From Candidatus Viadribacter manganicus (lineage in GTDB: Bacteria > Pseudomonadota > Alphaproteobacteria > Caulobacterales > Aquidulcibacteraceae), in the NCBI RefSeq assembly GCF_001679665.1, contig NZ_CP013244.1:2736980-2800979 (forward strand): DNA of 64,000 bases. Reading direction: 5' to 3'. Of the stretch, positions 1 through 7,440 are shown in pieces. Under the pieces are notes generated by a model that was given only the letters and a program-made list of their open reading frames with translations, was not told the origin of the DNA and did not search any database. Each line of letters starts with the position of its first letter. The first letter of the stretch is position 1. A program made the translations under genes and the position numbers.

Positions 1-467
1 AAATTGCGCCCCGACGACATCGGGTATTGCAGCGTCGCTTTGATGAGCTTGTCCGGCCCGATGATGAACACAGTACGCACCGTCGCATTCGTCGCCGCCG
101 TTCGTCCCTGGCTTGTGTCGCCCGCATCGCCAGGCAGCATGTCGTAGAGCTTTGCAACATTGAGATCGCTGTCGCCGATCATCGGATATTGCACGTCGCC
201 GCCAGTGACTTCCTTGATGTCGCCGCGCCAGCGCTCGTGATCGGTGACAGGATCGACCGAAAGCCCAATGACCTTCACGTGACGCTTTCTAAACTCTGGC
301 TCAAGTTTCGCTAAATAGCCAAGCTCGGTCGTGCACACCGGCGTGAAGTCTTTTGGGTGCGAGAATAGGATCGCGTAGCTGTCGCCGATCCAGTCGTGAA
401 ACTTGATCCGCCCTTGTGTGGTCTCGGCTTCGAAGTCGGGCGCTTTGTCATTGATGCGTAGAGCCAT
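1..467 (-). CDS. 1-Cys peroxiredoxin (AhpC/TSA, Prx6-type), C-terminus cut by window edge
   Basis: Thiol peroxidase that would reduce hydrogen peroxide and organic peroxides in the cytoplasm. Reading leftwards from the ATG at 467 gives 155 codons open to the window edge, so about 60-70 C-terminal residues of a ~220 aa protein are missing. The peroxidatic motif FTPVCTTELG lies near residue 45, with HPKDFTP before it, as in the Prx6 group. VIGLSVDPVTDHERW and the TVRTVFIIGPD strand follow, both typical of this family. AGGAGG sits about 7 nt upstream of the start. Whether a resolving cysteine exists cannot be judged, because the C-terminus is outside the window. Confidence 0.9.
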   Translation of the reverse strand, partial: MALRINDKAPDFEAETTQGRIKFHDWIGDSYAILFSHPKDFTPVCTTELGYLAKLEPEFRKRHVKVIGLSVDPVTDHERWRGDIKEVTGGDVQYPMIGDSDLNVAKLYDMLPGDAGDTSQGRTAATNATVRTVFIIGPDKLIKATLQYPMSSGRN

Positions 468-641
468 GGGAGGGCCTCCTAGAATTCCGCGATCCGCCGC
501 GTGTGAGCACGCCAGCATAGGCCCCGCCAGGAAAGTGGTCCGGGGCCCTAACGGACATTGGGGCGATCCACCTATTTCGCAAGCGCCGCTTAACCTAAGG
601 CGCGCTTCATATTACGACTCAACGCGCAGGCGGAGGTGGGC

Positions 642-1496
642 GTGAAGCGTATTCTCGACTGGTTCGGCGCAAATCCGATGCGCTCGGCGATCGCATGCAT
701 TGTCGCCATCTTGGTGCTGGGTTCCGCCGCCAATATGCTGAGCCCACCGCAAATGGTGCGTAATTGGTACCCCTATCTCTCCCACACGCCGCAGGTGGAA
801 ATTTCTGAAACCGGTTTCAGCGTCTCACCCGTCAGTGATTGGAGCTACGATTACGGCGTCGAGACCGACACCACCTACCAGGACTCTGCGTCCTACAATT
901 TCGACCACCTTCGCCGGGTCTGGTTCATGCTCGAACCACAACCTGGCTCTCAACTCGCGGCGCACACGCTGTTGTTGTTCGAGTTCGAGGGCGATCGCCT
1001 GCTCGGCCTCACGATCGAAGCACGCCGCGAGGAGGGGGAAGACTATTCAGCCTTTCACGGCCAGTTCAACGCGTTTGAACTGATCTACATCTGGGCGAGC
1101 GCGCGTGATCTTCTTGTCCGCCGCGCCGTGATGCTGGATCACGAAGTCTTCGTCTATCCGGTCGATATCACTGACGAGCAGAACCGCATGCTGCTCACGC
1201 ATCTGCTTGAACGTTCACAATCGCTCTCGCACACGCCGCGCTATTACAACACCATCGTCTCGAACTGCACCAACGAGCTTGCCAAGGCGGCGGGCTTTCA
1301 TTGGGCGCCAGCCTACGTCCTCACAGGCCGCTCAGACGAATATCTCTACCGGCGCGGCATCCTGCCGGGCGCTTCGTTCGAGCAAGCGCATCGCCGCTCG
1401 GACATCACCACTTTCGTGCAAGCCTTAAATGAGGCGCCGCCTGAGGTGTTCGATCGTGCGCTTCTCCAGGAACTGCGCCGCCGCAACCATTTGTGA
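642..1496 (+). CDS. DUF4105 (Lnb N-terminal)-like periplasmic protein
   Basis: 284 aa protein of unknown biochemical role. An N-terminal hydrophobic segment (about residues 12-33) anchors or exports it. The body resembles the DUF4105/Lnb N-terminal periplasmic domain: a LLLFEFEGDRLLGL strand, an arginine-rich turn (EARRE), and the motif YYNTIVSNCTNELAK near residue 200, where the NC pair is the family hallmark and suggests a cysteine-based active site. I prefer the GTG at 642, because GGAGG (632-636) is 5 nt upstream; a GTG at 636 in the same frame lacks a spaced ribosome site. It is convergent with the M23 peptidase. Confidence 0.75.
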   Translation: MKRILDWFGANPMRSAIACIVAILVLGSAANMLSPPQMVRNWYPYLSHTPQVEISETGFSVSPVSDWSYDYGVETDTTYQDSASYNFDHLRRVWFMLEPQPGSQLAAHTLLLFEFEGDRLLGLTIEARREEGEDYSAFHGQFNAFELIYIWASARDLLVRRAVMLDHEVFVYPVDITDEQNRMLLTHLLERSQSLSHTPRYYNTIVSNCTNELAKAAGFHWAPAYVLTGRSDEYLYRRGILPGASFEQAHRRSDITTFVQALNEAPPEVFDRALLQELRRRNHL

Positions 1497-1511
1497 GGCC
1501 GTGGCGTGTGC

Positions 1512-2654
1512 TCATTGCAGCGGGCGAAGGAAGTCGCCCGATTGCGGTTGGCGCGGTGGGTCCGGAATCACGATATCCAGCTGCTCGAACCTCACCGGAA
1601 TGCCCGCGCACATCAAAAGCTCCGGCGCGTTGCAGACGTGAAAGTGCAAGTGTGGCTCAGTTGAGTTGCCTGACGAACCGACCGCGCCAATCTGCTGTAA
1701 GCGCTCAACGGTGTCGCCAACGTGAACGCGAACGCTGCCTGGCCGCAGGTGCCCATAGAACGAATACTCGCCGTTGCCGTGATCGATGATGATCTGATTG
1801 CCGCCGATTCCCGGTGCGCCGCCCGCGAGGCGTGTCATCTGGTCCGCCTGCAGCCGCGCGAAATAAGCCTCGATTGTTTCGTCCGGGCGCTGCATTGCGC
1901 TTGCGTCTTCGTGCTGGTCAGACACGACAGCGACGACGCGCCCGGCCGCCGCAGCGAAGACCGGCTCACCATATGCGTAATAGTCGTTGAAGCGCTCGCC
2001 TGTGCGTCGGTGGGTTTTTCCATTGGCGCCGAGGCGCACGAAATCGAACGCGAACTCTTCCATCGGCGTCCAGCGATGGTGCGTATGAAATGTCGCGCCG
2101 GAGGCGTTGTACCACTGGCCGCGCAGTGGGAATGCAAAGATGGTTTGACTGACGCCGGTGTGGATCGCGATTGCGCCTTCGCCTGCATCGTCATTCACCC
2201 GCACTCGCAATCGGTCGCGCGCGCCGCCGAACGCAAATACTTGCGAAGTGATCATGATCGCCTCGCCGGGATCGAGCGTCAGGTCAGGCGAAAGCGTGCG
2301 CCCTTCAGGCAAAAGTTGCGCGCCGCCAAACTGAAACGCGAGCGTGTCCAACATCCCCGCCGCCTGCAACGGTGCGTAGCCAGCGGCGAACCGTGTCAGC
2401 TCCGGGGCGCCAAACGTCCGGCTATCCAGCACCCGATCGCCATTCATCAGCTCCAGCGTGACATCGCGCAGCTCAACCGGCGCTACCCCGTCATTGATGA
2501 TCGCGATGTTATGGGCCAGCACGCTGCTCGTATTATGCGCGGCGCTAAGTTCGTATGCATAAATCCGCTCTCCGGGATAAAACCTCACCTCCAGCGCCTG
2601 TGCAGACGTGGCAAGTCCGGCAAGAGCAAGTAGCAGCGAAAGCATAAAGCGCAT
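1512..2654 (-). CDS. M23-family (LytM) metallopeptidase, exported
   Basis: 380 aa. A cleavable signal peptide (MRFMLSLLLALAGLATSAQA) is followed by a beta-rich N-terminal half (residues ~25-190) with no recognisable enzyme motif, then a LytM/M23 domain. Visible M23 features are GEPVFAAAAGRVVAV, GGNQIIIDHGNGEYSFYGHL, GDTVERLQQIGAVGSSGNS and the HLHFHV zinc-ligand motif near residue 338. The family cleaves peptidoglycan cross-links or serves as an amidase activator. The first zinc-ligand motif (HxxxD) is not in its standard form, so catalysis is probable but not certain. It stands alone, convergent with the DUF4105-like gene. Confidence 0.85.
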   Translation of the reverse strand: MRFMLSLLLALAGLATSAQALEVRFYPGERIYAYELSAAHNTSSVLAHNIAIINDGVAPVELRDVTLELMNGDRVLDSRTFGAPELTRFAAGYAPLQAAGMLDTLAFQFGGAQLLPEGRTLSPDLTLDPGEAIMITSQVFAFGGARDRLRVRVNDDAGEGAIAIHTGVSQTIFAFPLRGQWYNASGATFHTHHRWTPMEEFAFDFVRLGANGKTHRRTGERFNDYYAYGEPVFAAAAGRVVAVVSDQHEDASAMQRPDETIEAYFARLQADQMTRLAGGAPGIGGNQIIIDHGNGEYSFYGHLRPGSVRVHVGDTVERLQQIGAVGSSGNSTEPHLHFHVCNAPELLMCAGIPVRFEQLDIVIPDPPRQPQSGDFLRPLQ

Positions 2655-2726
2655 GAAGTCCCCCCATCCGCCGGTTCATTACCGGGCACGCATCGAAGAT
2701 GCTTCGGTCCTAGTGAATGGATGCAC

Positions 2727-3485
2727 CTAGCGCGCGGCGCGCACCAGGGCTTCGCGCTCTGCGGCCGTTAGCGCCCGCCATTTGCCTTCGGCCAGGTCGC
2801 CCAAATGAAGTGGCCCGATGCGGATGCGGACGAGATCAACGACGTCGAGATCGACCAGCTCACACATGCGCCGGATTTGCCGCTTGCGTCCTTCGTTGAG
2901 AATGAACCGCAGTCGATAGGGCTCGGTGACGCTCACCTTCGCCGGCTTTAGCTTGTGACCATCCAGCGAAAGCCCGTGCCGGAGGAGGGTGAGTTTCTGG
3001 TCGGTAATCTGCCCCGCAACGCCAACCAGATATTCCTTGTCGATCTTCGAGTCTTCTCCGATCACCGCTTTGGCCAGCACGCCGTCTTCGCTAAGCAATA
3101 ACAGCCCCCGCGAATCCTGATCGAGCCGGCCAAGTGGCGCGAGACTAGTGCGGGATGTCGGCATCGGGTCAGCCCGTCCGATCAAGTTTGCTTTCGTCAG
3201 CAAACGCGCCGCCGGCACTTGGTCGTGCTCCGGCTGCGCCGAGACGAACCCCACCGGCTTATTGATGGCGATTGAGATTTTTGCTGGCGCCCGCCCATCC
3301 GCCACCTCGATCGTCTGTCCGCGCTCGATCTTGCGTCCCGGCTCGTCCACACGCGCGCCGTCGATGCTCACCAAACCGTTGGCGATCAGCTCTTCTGCCT
3401 CGCGCCGCGAGCACACGCCCTCGCTCGCGAGCCATTTGTTGACCCGCTGCGGTTCTGCGCCTTCATAGGTTTTGCGCCAAGCCAT
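2727..3485 (-). CDS. RluF/RsuA-family rRNA pseudouridine synthase
   Basis: 252 aa enzyme that isomerises a specific uridine in ribosomal RNA. An N-terminal S4 RNA-binding domain (RVNKWLASEGVCSRREAEEL) is followed by the catalytic domain with INKPVGFVSA and the family motif GRLDQDSRGLLLLSEDG, whose first Asp is the catalytic nucleophile. KEYLVGV and EGRKRQIRRM complete the RsuA/RluB/E/F signature. The extent of the HGLSLDG segment points to the RluF type (23S), but the exact target cannot be fixed by eye. A longer frame opens at 3539 but overlaps the upstream CDS; the ATG at 3485 lies 10 nt after that gene's stop and leads directly into the S4 domain. Probably cotranscribed with the TIR-like/Sel1 gene. 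Confidence 0.88.
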   Translation of the reverse strand: MAWRKTYEGAEPQRVNKWLASEGVCSRREAEELIANGLVSIDGARVDEPGRKIERGQTIEVADGRAPAKISIAINKPVGFVSAQPEHDQVPAARLLTKANLIGRADPMPTSRTSLAPLGRLDQDSRGLLLLSEDGVLAKAVIGEDSKIDKEYLVGVAGQITDQKLTLLRHGLSLDGHKLKPAKVSVTEPYRLRFILNEGRKRQIRRMCELVDLDVVDLVRIRIGPLHLGDLAEGKWRALTAAEREALVRAAR

Positions 3486-3495
3486 CCTGCGCTTG

Positions 3496-4917
3496 TTAGC
3501 TGCAGGAATAGGTTTCCTGCAATGCGCGCAGACGCCCAACTGCGCGTGGCTGAATCTGATGCTCGTCGGTCATGCACGCCAATTGGCGATAAAGCGCGAT
3601 CGAGCGTTCTCGCTCCTCGGGCGAACCATCGCGCAGCATGTCGGCAAGGTTCGACATTGAGGGCGCGTGGTTCTGCTGCGCGGCGCGGGCATAGAGCGCC
3701 TTGGCCTCCGCGGTATTGCGCGGTGCGCCGATCCCATCGCGATAGAGCGTCGCCAACATGTGCAGCGCCTCGGGCTGATTGGCCTCCGCTGCGCGCTGCA
3801 GGAACGGGATCGCCGCCACCGGATCGCGCGGCCCCGCCGGACTATCGCGCAGCCAGCGCGCATAGAAAAATTGCGCCCGCGGATCGCCGCGCTCCGCCGC
3901 CGCCAACCAAAGCCGTCCAGCCTCTGCTTGCGAGTCCTGGTCGTTCGCCAGCGTCGCTGCGTAATCAATTTGCGCCGCTGTGAAGCCTGCGGCAGCCGCT
4001 TGCCTCAACCGCGCCAGCGCAGTCGCCTCGTCGATGCCTGCGTGTGGCGCCGTGCGCTGTAGCTGCCAGGAAAGATAAAGCGCTGCTGCGTTGTTCTGGG
4101 CTGACGCCGCATCGCATTGTTCGCGCGCCGCTGTTGGGCTGGGCAGGAAGCCGGAAATGCCTGCCATATGCCCCAGGCAGGAAAGTGCCTGCGCGTCCGC
4201 ATCGCCTGCCGCGGCCCGTGTCACCAGCTGCGCCGCCAGCGCTTCATCGATCTGCGCTGCAACCTCGCGCCAAGGCGCGCGCTCCAGAGCCGCTGAGGTC
4301 AGCACCGGCGGCGGGGTCGAGGTTGGGGTCGCCGCCGCTTGCGCCCGTACCGTCGCGAACGAAAGCTCACCCGATCGCACCAGATTGATCACGCGCCCCG
4401 CGCCAAAGCCCACAACGAACAGCGCCGCAACCGCCGCTGCGAACACGCCCAGCGTCTTCAACTGCTTTTCGCCGCCGCTCTCGCGCCGCTTCATCAGCGC
4501 CGATCGCGTCACCGCCAGCACGCTCGGCAGCGCCGCCACGTTTGCCTTGGTGGGCGAGAGCTTGTCGATCTCGGCGATCAGCGCCTCGAAGCGCACCTTG
4601 AACGCGGTCCGGTCACGCAACGCCAGGTCCACACGGCCCGCCGCACGGAAGGGCGCAGGCGTCGCGTCCGTCACCAGTTCGGCGCTGACCAGCTTTTTGC
4701 GCTCGTGCGCCAGCGCCGCCAGCATTGCGAGTTCCGCCGTCGGCGCGCCCCGCGACCAGAGGCCGATGACGCATTTTGCGTCATCCACAATCTGCGCGAT
4801 CTCAGCCTCGGCCGGCGCACCTGCTGCCGCATCGAAGCCCAAAGTCTTCAAAGCTTGCGCAAGTCCGCCCGCCTGTGCGTCGGCGTCTGGCGCTGCAGCA
4901 ATGAACACTTCCGCCAT
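3496..4917 (-). CDS. TIR-like domain / transmembrane / Sel1-repeat protein
   Basis: 473 aa with three visible parts. Residues 1-120 look like a TIR (TIR_2) fold: MAEVFIAAAPDAD, a central CVIGLWSRGAP strand and AHERKKLVSAEL. A single membrane segment (FAAAVAALFVVGFGAG) lies near residue 165. The periplasm-facing half has Sel1/TPR-like repeats, best seen in AAAERGDPRAQFFYARWL, ANQPEALHMLATLYRDGIG and QQNHAPSMSNLADMLRDG. By my alignment the position of the catalytic Glu in NAD-cleaving TIR domains (Trp-x-x-Glu region) is not acidic, so an adaptor role is more likely than NADase activity. Function unknown. A GTG three codons earlier (4926) is possible. Confidence 0.7.
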   Translation of the reverse strand: MAEVFIAAAPDADAQAGGLAQALKTLGFDAAAGAPAEAEIAQIVDDAKCVIGLWSRGAPTAELAMLAALAHERKKLVSAELVTDATPAPFRAAGRVDLALRDRTAFKVRFEALIAEIDKLSPTKANVAALPSVLAVTRSALMKRRESGGEKQLKTLGVFAAAVAALFVVGFGAGRVINLVRSGELSFATVRAQAAATPTSTPPPVLTSAALERAPWREVAAQIDEALAAQLVTRAAAGDADAQALSCLGHMAGISGFLPSPTAAREQCDAASAQNNAAALYLSWQLQRTAPHAGIDEATALARLRQAAAAGFTAAQIDYAATLANDQDSQAEAGRLWLAAAERGDPRAQFFYARWLRDSPAGPRDPVAAIPFLQRAAEANQPEALHMLATLYRDGIGAPRNTAEAKALYARAAQQNHAPSMSNLADMLRDGSPEERERSIALYRQLACMTDEHQIQPRAVGRLRALQETYSCS

Positions 4918-5102
4918 TCGTCCCACCTTTGAATATGTTGAACCGAAGCAGATGCATCAGCGTCAAGCGAAGAGGTGGAACATTGCAGTCTCTTAAGTCG
5001 AGGCATGGCTCTGCGGGGCCTCGCCCCCGGCTGAAGAAAGTCTCGACGGCCTGTCGGCAAGGGGGGTAGGCCGTTCGTCCTTCAATTATGAGGCTCTATC
5101 CG

Positions 5103-5474
5103 ATGCTTTACGCCATCCTTTGCTACAATGACGAAGCCTCCGTCTTCGCCTGGACCAAGGAGGAGGACGCCGCCGTCATGGGGCGCCTCAACGTCGTCCA
5201 CGAAAAATGGGAGGCCAAGGGCAAGCTGAAGCCGTCCCTGCGCCTGCTGCCCACCTCAGCGGCAACCACACTGCGCAAGAAGGACAACGAAGTTCTCGAT
5301 GGCCCTTATGCCGAGACCAAGGAACAACTCCTCGGCTTCTACATCATCGAGGTCGATAACCTCGAAGAAGGGCTCGAGTTTGCTCGCGAACTCACCGCCG
5401 CCAATCCAGGCGGCGCCTACGAGCTTCGCCCGATCATGCTCTACAATCCGGGCTCCCCGGTTGAGGCGCGGTAA
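5103..5474 (+). CDS. YCII-related (DGPF) domain protein
   Basis: 123 aa. It begins MLYAILCYND and carries the DGPYAETKEQLLGFYIIE motif (DGPF family), then a GGAYELRPIM strand near the end. The family is a ferredoxin-like fold found next to ECF sigma factors of group ECF42, and its role is not settled. The stop codon is directly followed by the GTG of the sigma factor gene (5475), so the two are translationally linked. An in-frame ATG at 5088 is possible, but GAGG (5090-5093) is well spaced for 5103 and family members normally begin with this strand. Confidence 0.85.
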   Translation: MLYAILCYNDEASVFAWTKEEDAAVMGRLNVVHEKWEAKGKLKPSLRLLPTSAATTLRKKDNEVLDGPYAETKEQLLGFYIIEVDNLEEGLEFARELTAANPGGAYELRPIMLYNPGSPVEAR

Positions 5475-6710
5475 GTGACGGATCTCGGCTGGATCGACGC
5501 GGCGCTCGTCTCCGCCCGGCCCCAGGCCGTCGCTGCTCTGCTGCGCTATTTCCGAGATCTCGATCTGGCCGAAGAGGCCTACCAGGACGCTTGTCTTCGG
5601 GCGCTCAAAAACTGGCCCAAGAACGGCCCGCCGCGAGACCCCGCCGCTTGGCTGATCATGGTTGGCCGTAACGCCGCCATCGACGTCACCCGCCGGCGCG
5701 CCAAGCAAACCGAACTCCCAGAGGAAGATCAAATCTCCGATCTCAGCGACGTAGAGAGCGCAGCCGCACAGCGCCTCGACGAGGCCGATTACCGCGACGA
5801 TGTCCTCCGGCTGCTCTTCATCTGCTGCCCCCCGGATTTACCCGCCACCCAGCAAGTCGCGCTCGCGCTCCGGATCGTCTCCGGCCTCGCCGTGTCGCAA
5901 ATCGCGCGCGCGTTTCTCGTCGGCGAAAGCGCGATGGAGCAACGCATCACGCGCGCCAAAGCTAAGGTCTCTGGCGCCGGCGTACCATTCGAGGCGCCGA
6001 ACGCCGTAGAGCGGGCCGCGCGTTTGGCCTCTGTCGCAGCGATGATCTATCTCGTCTTCAACGAGGGCTATTCCGCCGCCGATCCCGCCAGCGATCGCGC
6101 TTCGCTCTGCGATGAAGCCATTCGCCTCGCGCGCCTGCTGTTGCGCATGTATCCGTCGGAACCTGAAATCATGGGGCTGTTGGCGCTGATGCTGTTGCAG
6201 CACTCACGCATCGCTGCGCGCTTCGATGAGGCGGGCAACGCCATCCTTCTCGAAGACCAGGATCGCAGACTTTGGAAGCGCACGATTATTCATGAAGGTC
6301 TTGCGCTGATCGACAAAGCCATGCGCCTGCGCAATCCCGGCGGCTACCAAATCCAAGCCGCCATCGCGGGCCTGCACGCGCGCGCGGAAACCGCTGCGGA
6401 CACGGACTGGGCTGAGATCGATGCGCTGTACGCGGCCTTGGAACGGCGAACGCCATCGCCCGTTATCACGCTCAATCGTGCGGTGGCTGTCGCCAAGCTG
6501 CGCGGCCCCCAAGCCGCGCTTGATCTTATTGCGCCACTCTCGGATCGACTTGGCGCCTACTTCTATTTTCATGGGGCGCGTGGTGCGTTTTTGAAGGAAC
6601 TCGGTCGCAACGCCGAAGCGCGTAAGGCGTTCAATCAAGCTATCGCGCTAGCTAACACGCCAGCCGAAGCGGCTCACATTCGTCAGCACTTGGATAACCT
6701 TGCGAAGTGA
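5475..6710 (+). CDS. ECF42-type RNA polymerase sigma factor with C-terminal extension
   Basis: 411 aa. Sigma-2 region at residues ~10-75 (RYFRDLDLAEEAYQDA, PAAWLIMVGRNAAID) and sigma-4 at ~110-165 (AVSQIARAFLVGESAMEQRI). A ~240 aa extension follows, starting VFNEGYSAADPASDRASL and ending in TPR-like helices (NRAVAVAKLRGPQAAL, RQHLDNLAK). This arrangement, with a preceding YCII gene, is that of the ECF42 group, where the extension rather than a classical anti-sigma factor is thought to control activity. The GTG start abuts the upstream stop with no gap. Target promoters cannot be deduced here. A SRPBCC gene follows 125 bp downstream and may belong to the regulon. Confidence 0.85.
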   Translation: MTDLGWIDAALVSARPQAVAALLRYFRDLDLAEEAYQDACLRALKNWPKNGPPRDPAAWLIMVGRNAAIDVTRRRAKQTELPEEDQISDLSDVESAAAQRLDEADYRDDVLRLLFICCPPDLPATQQVALALRIVSGLAVSQIARAFLVGESAMEQRITRAKAKVSGAGVPFEAPNAVERAARLASVAAMIYLVFNEGYSAADPASDRASLCDEAIRLARLLLRMYPSEPEIMGLLALMLLQHSRIAARFDEAGNAILLEDQDRRLWKRTIIHEGLALIDKAMRLRNPGGYQIQAAIAGLHARAETAADTDWAEIDALYAALERRTPSPVITLNRAVAVAKLRGPQAALDLIAPLSDRLGAYFYFHGARGAFLKELGRNAEARKAFNQAIALANTPAEAAHIRQHLDNLAK

Positions 6711-6741
6711 AGCGGCGCGTCGTCGCCAATTTCGCGTCCAC

Positions 6742-6788
6742 GTGAACCTGTCGAAGCGCGAAAGCATTTCGACAAGCTGTAGGTTCAC
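6742..6788. repeat. REP-like imperfect inverted repeat between sigma factor and SRPBCC gene
   Basis: Outer arms GTGAACCT (6742-6749) and AGGTTCAC (6781-6788) enclose inner arms TGTCGAA (6749-6755) and TTCGACA (6768-6774). The TTCGACAAGCT core resembles intergenic palindromes that I recall being common in sphingomonads and Caulobacterales. Only one clear copy is visible in this window. No U-tract follows, so it is not a classic terminator. It could fold in the mRNA between the two genes. Confidence 0.6.
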
Positions 6789-6834
6789 CTCAGCCCCGTT
6801 CGTCCTCGGACCAGACACAACGCAGAGCGCCATA

Positions 6835-7293
6835 ATGTCCCAACACGAACTCGTCCTCGAGCTTGAACTTGACGCGCCCGCCGACAAACTCTTTCGCTGC
6901 TACGCCGATCCGAAGCTGATCCAACAATGGTTCGCGCCGAAGCCCTGGACCATCAAAAGCACCGACATTGAACTTCGTCCCGGCGGCAAGTTTAATTTTG
7001 TGATGGCCTCACCCGAGGGCCAGGAATACCCGAACGGCGGCATCGTCCTCGCGGTCGAACCGAACAAGCGCATCGTCACCACCGATGCGATCAACGCCAC
7101 CACTTTCGAACCAGCTGGTCCGTTCATGGTCGCGGAGGTGACCTTTGAAGACCTTGGCAACGGCAAAACCAGATACCGCGCCATCGCCCGCCATTGGACC
7201 GAAGAAATCAAAGAACAGCATAAGCAAATGGGTTTCCACGAAGGCTGGGGTCAAACCGCGCGCCAACTCGAAGCGCTCGCCAAAACGCTCTAA
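6835..7293 (+). CDS. SRPBCC (AHSA1-like) domain protein
   Basis: 152 aa single-domain START/Bet v1-like fold. Seen: FRCYADPKLIQQWFAP, DIELRPGGKFNFVM, KTRYRAIARHWTEEIKEQH and GFHEGWGQTARQLEALA, the usual AHSA1/polyketide-cyclase pattern. Such proteins bind hydrophobic ligands, and the reaction is unknown. The frame is open back to 6700, but the family N-terminus begins at ATG 6835 (MSQHELVLELELDAPA). Its position after the YCII/ECF42 pair parallels the second YCII + SRPBCC module at 31.2-32.4 kb. Confidence 0.85.
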   Translation: MSQHELVLELELDAPADKLFRCYADPKLIQQWFAPKPWTIKSTDIELRPGGKFNFVMASPEGQEYPNGGIVLAVEPNKRIVTTDAINATTFEPAGPFMVAEVTFEDLGNGKTRYRAIARHWTEEIKEQHKQMGFHEGWGQTARQLEALAKTL

Positions 7294-7440
7294 CGCACGC
7301 CAAGTCCGCCGCCGTTGCGCCTCGTGCGGGCGGCGGCCGTGACCGCACGCGGCTCAACAGGCTTTTGTCCTTGCCGCCCCCTCTGGCCGGGCGATAAACG
7401 AGCCCTCGAACCCACGGGGAGCCCCGAGCCGGACGCATCG

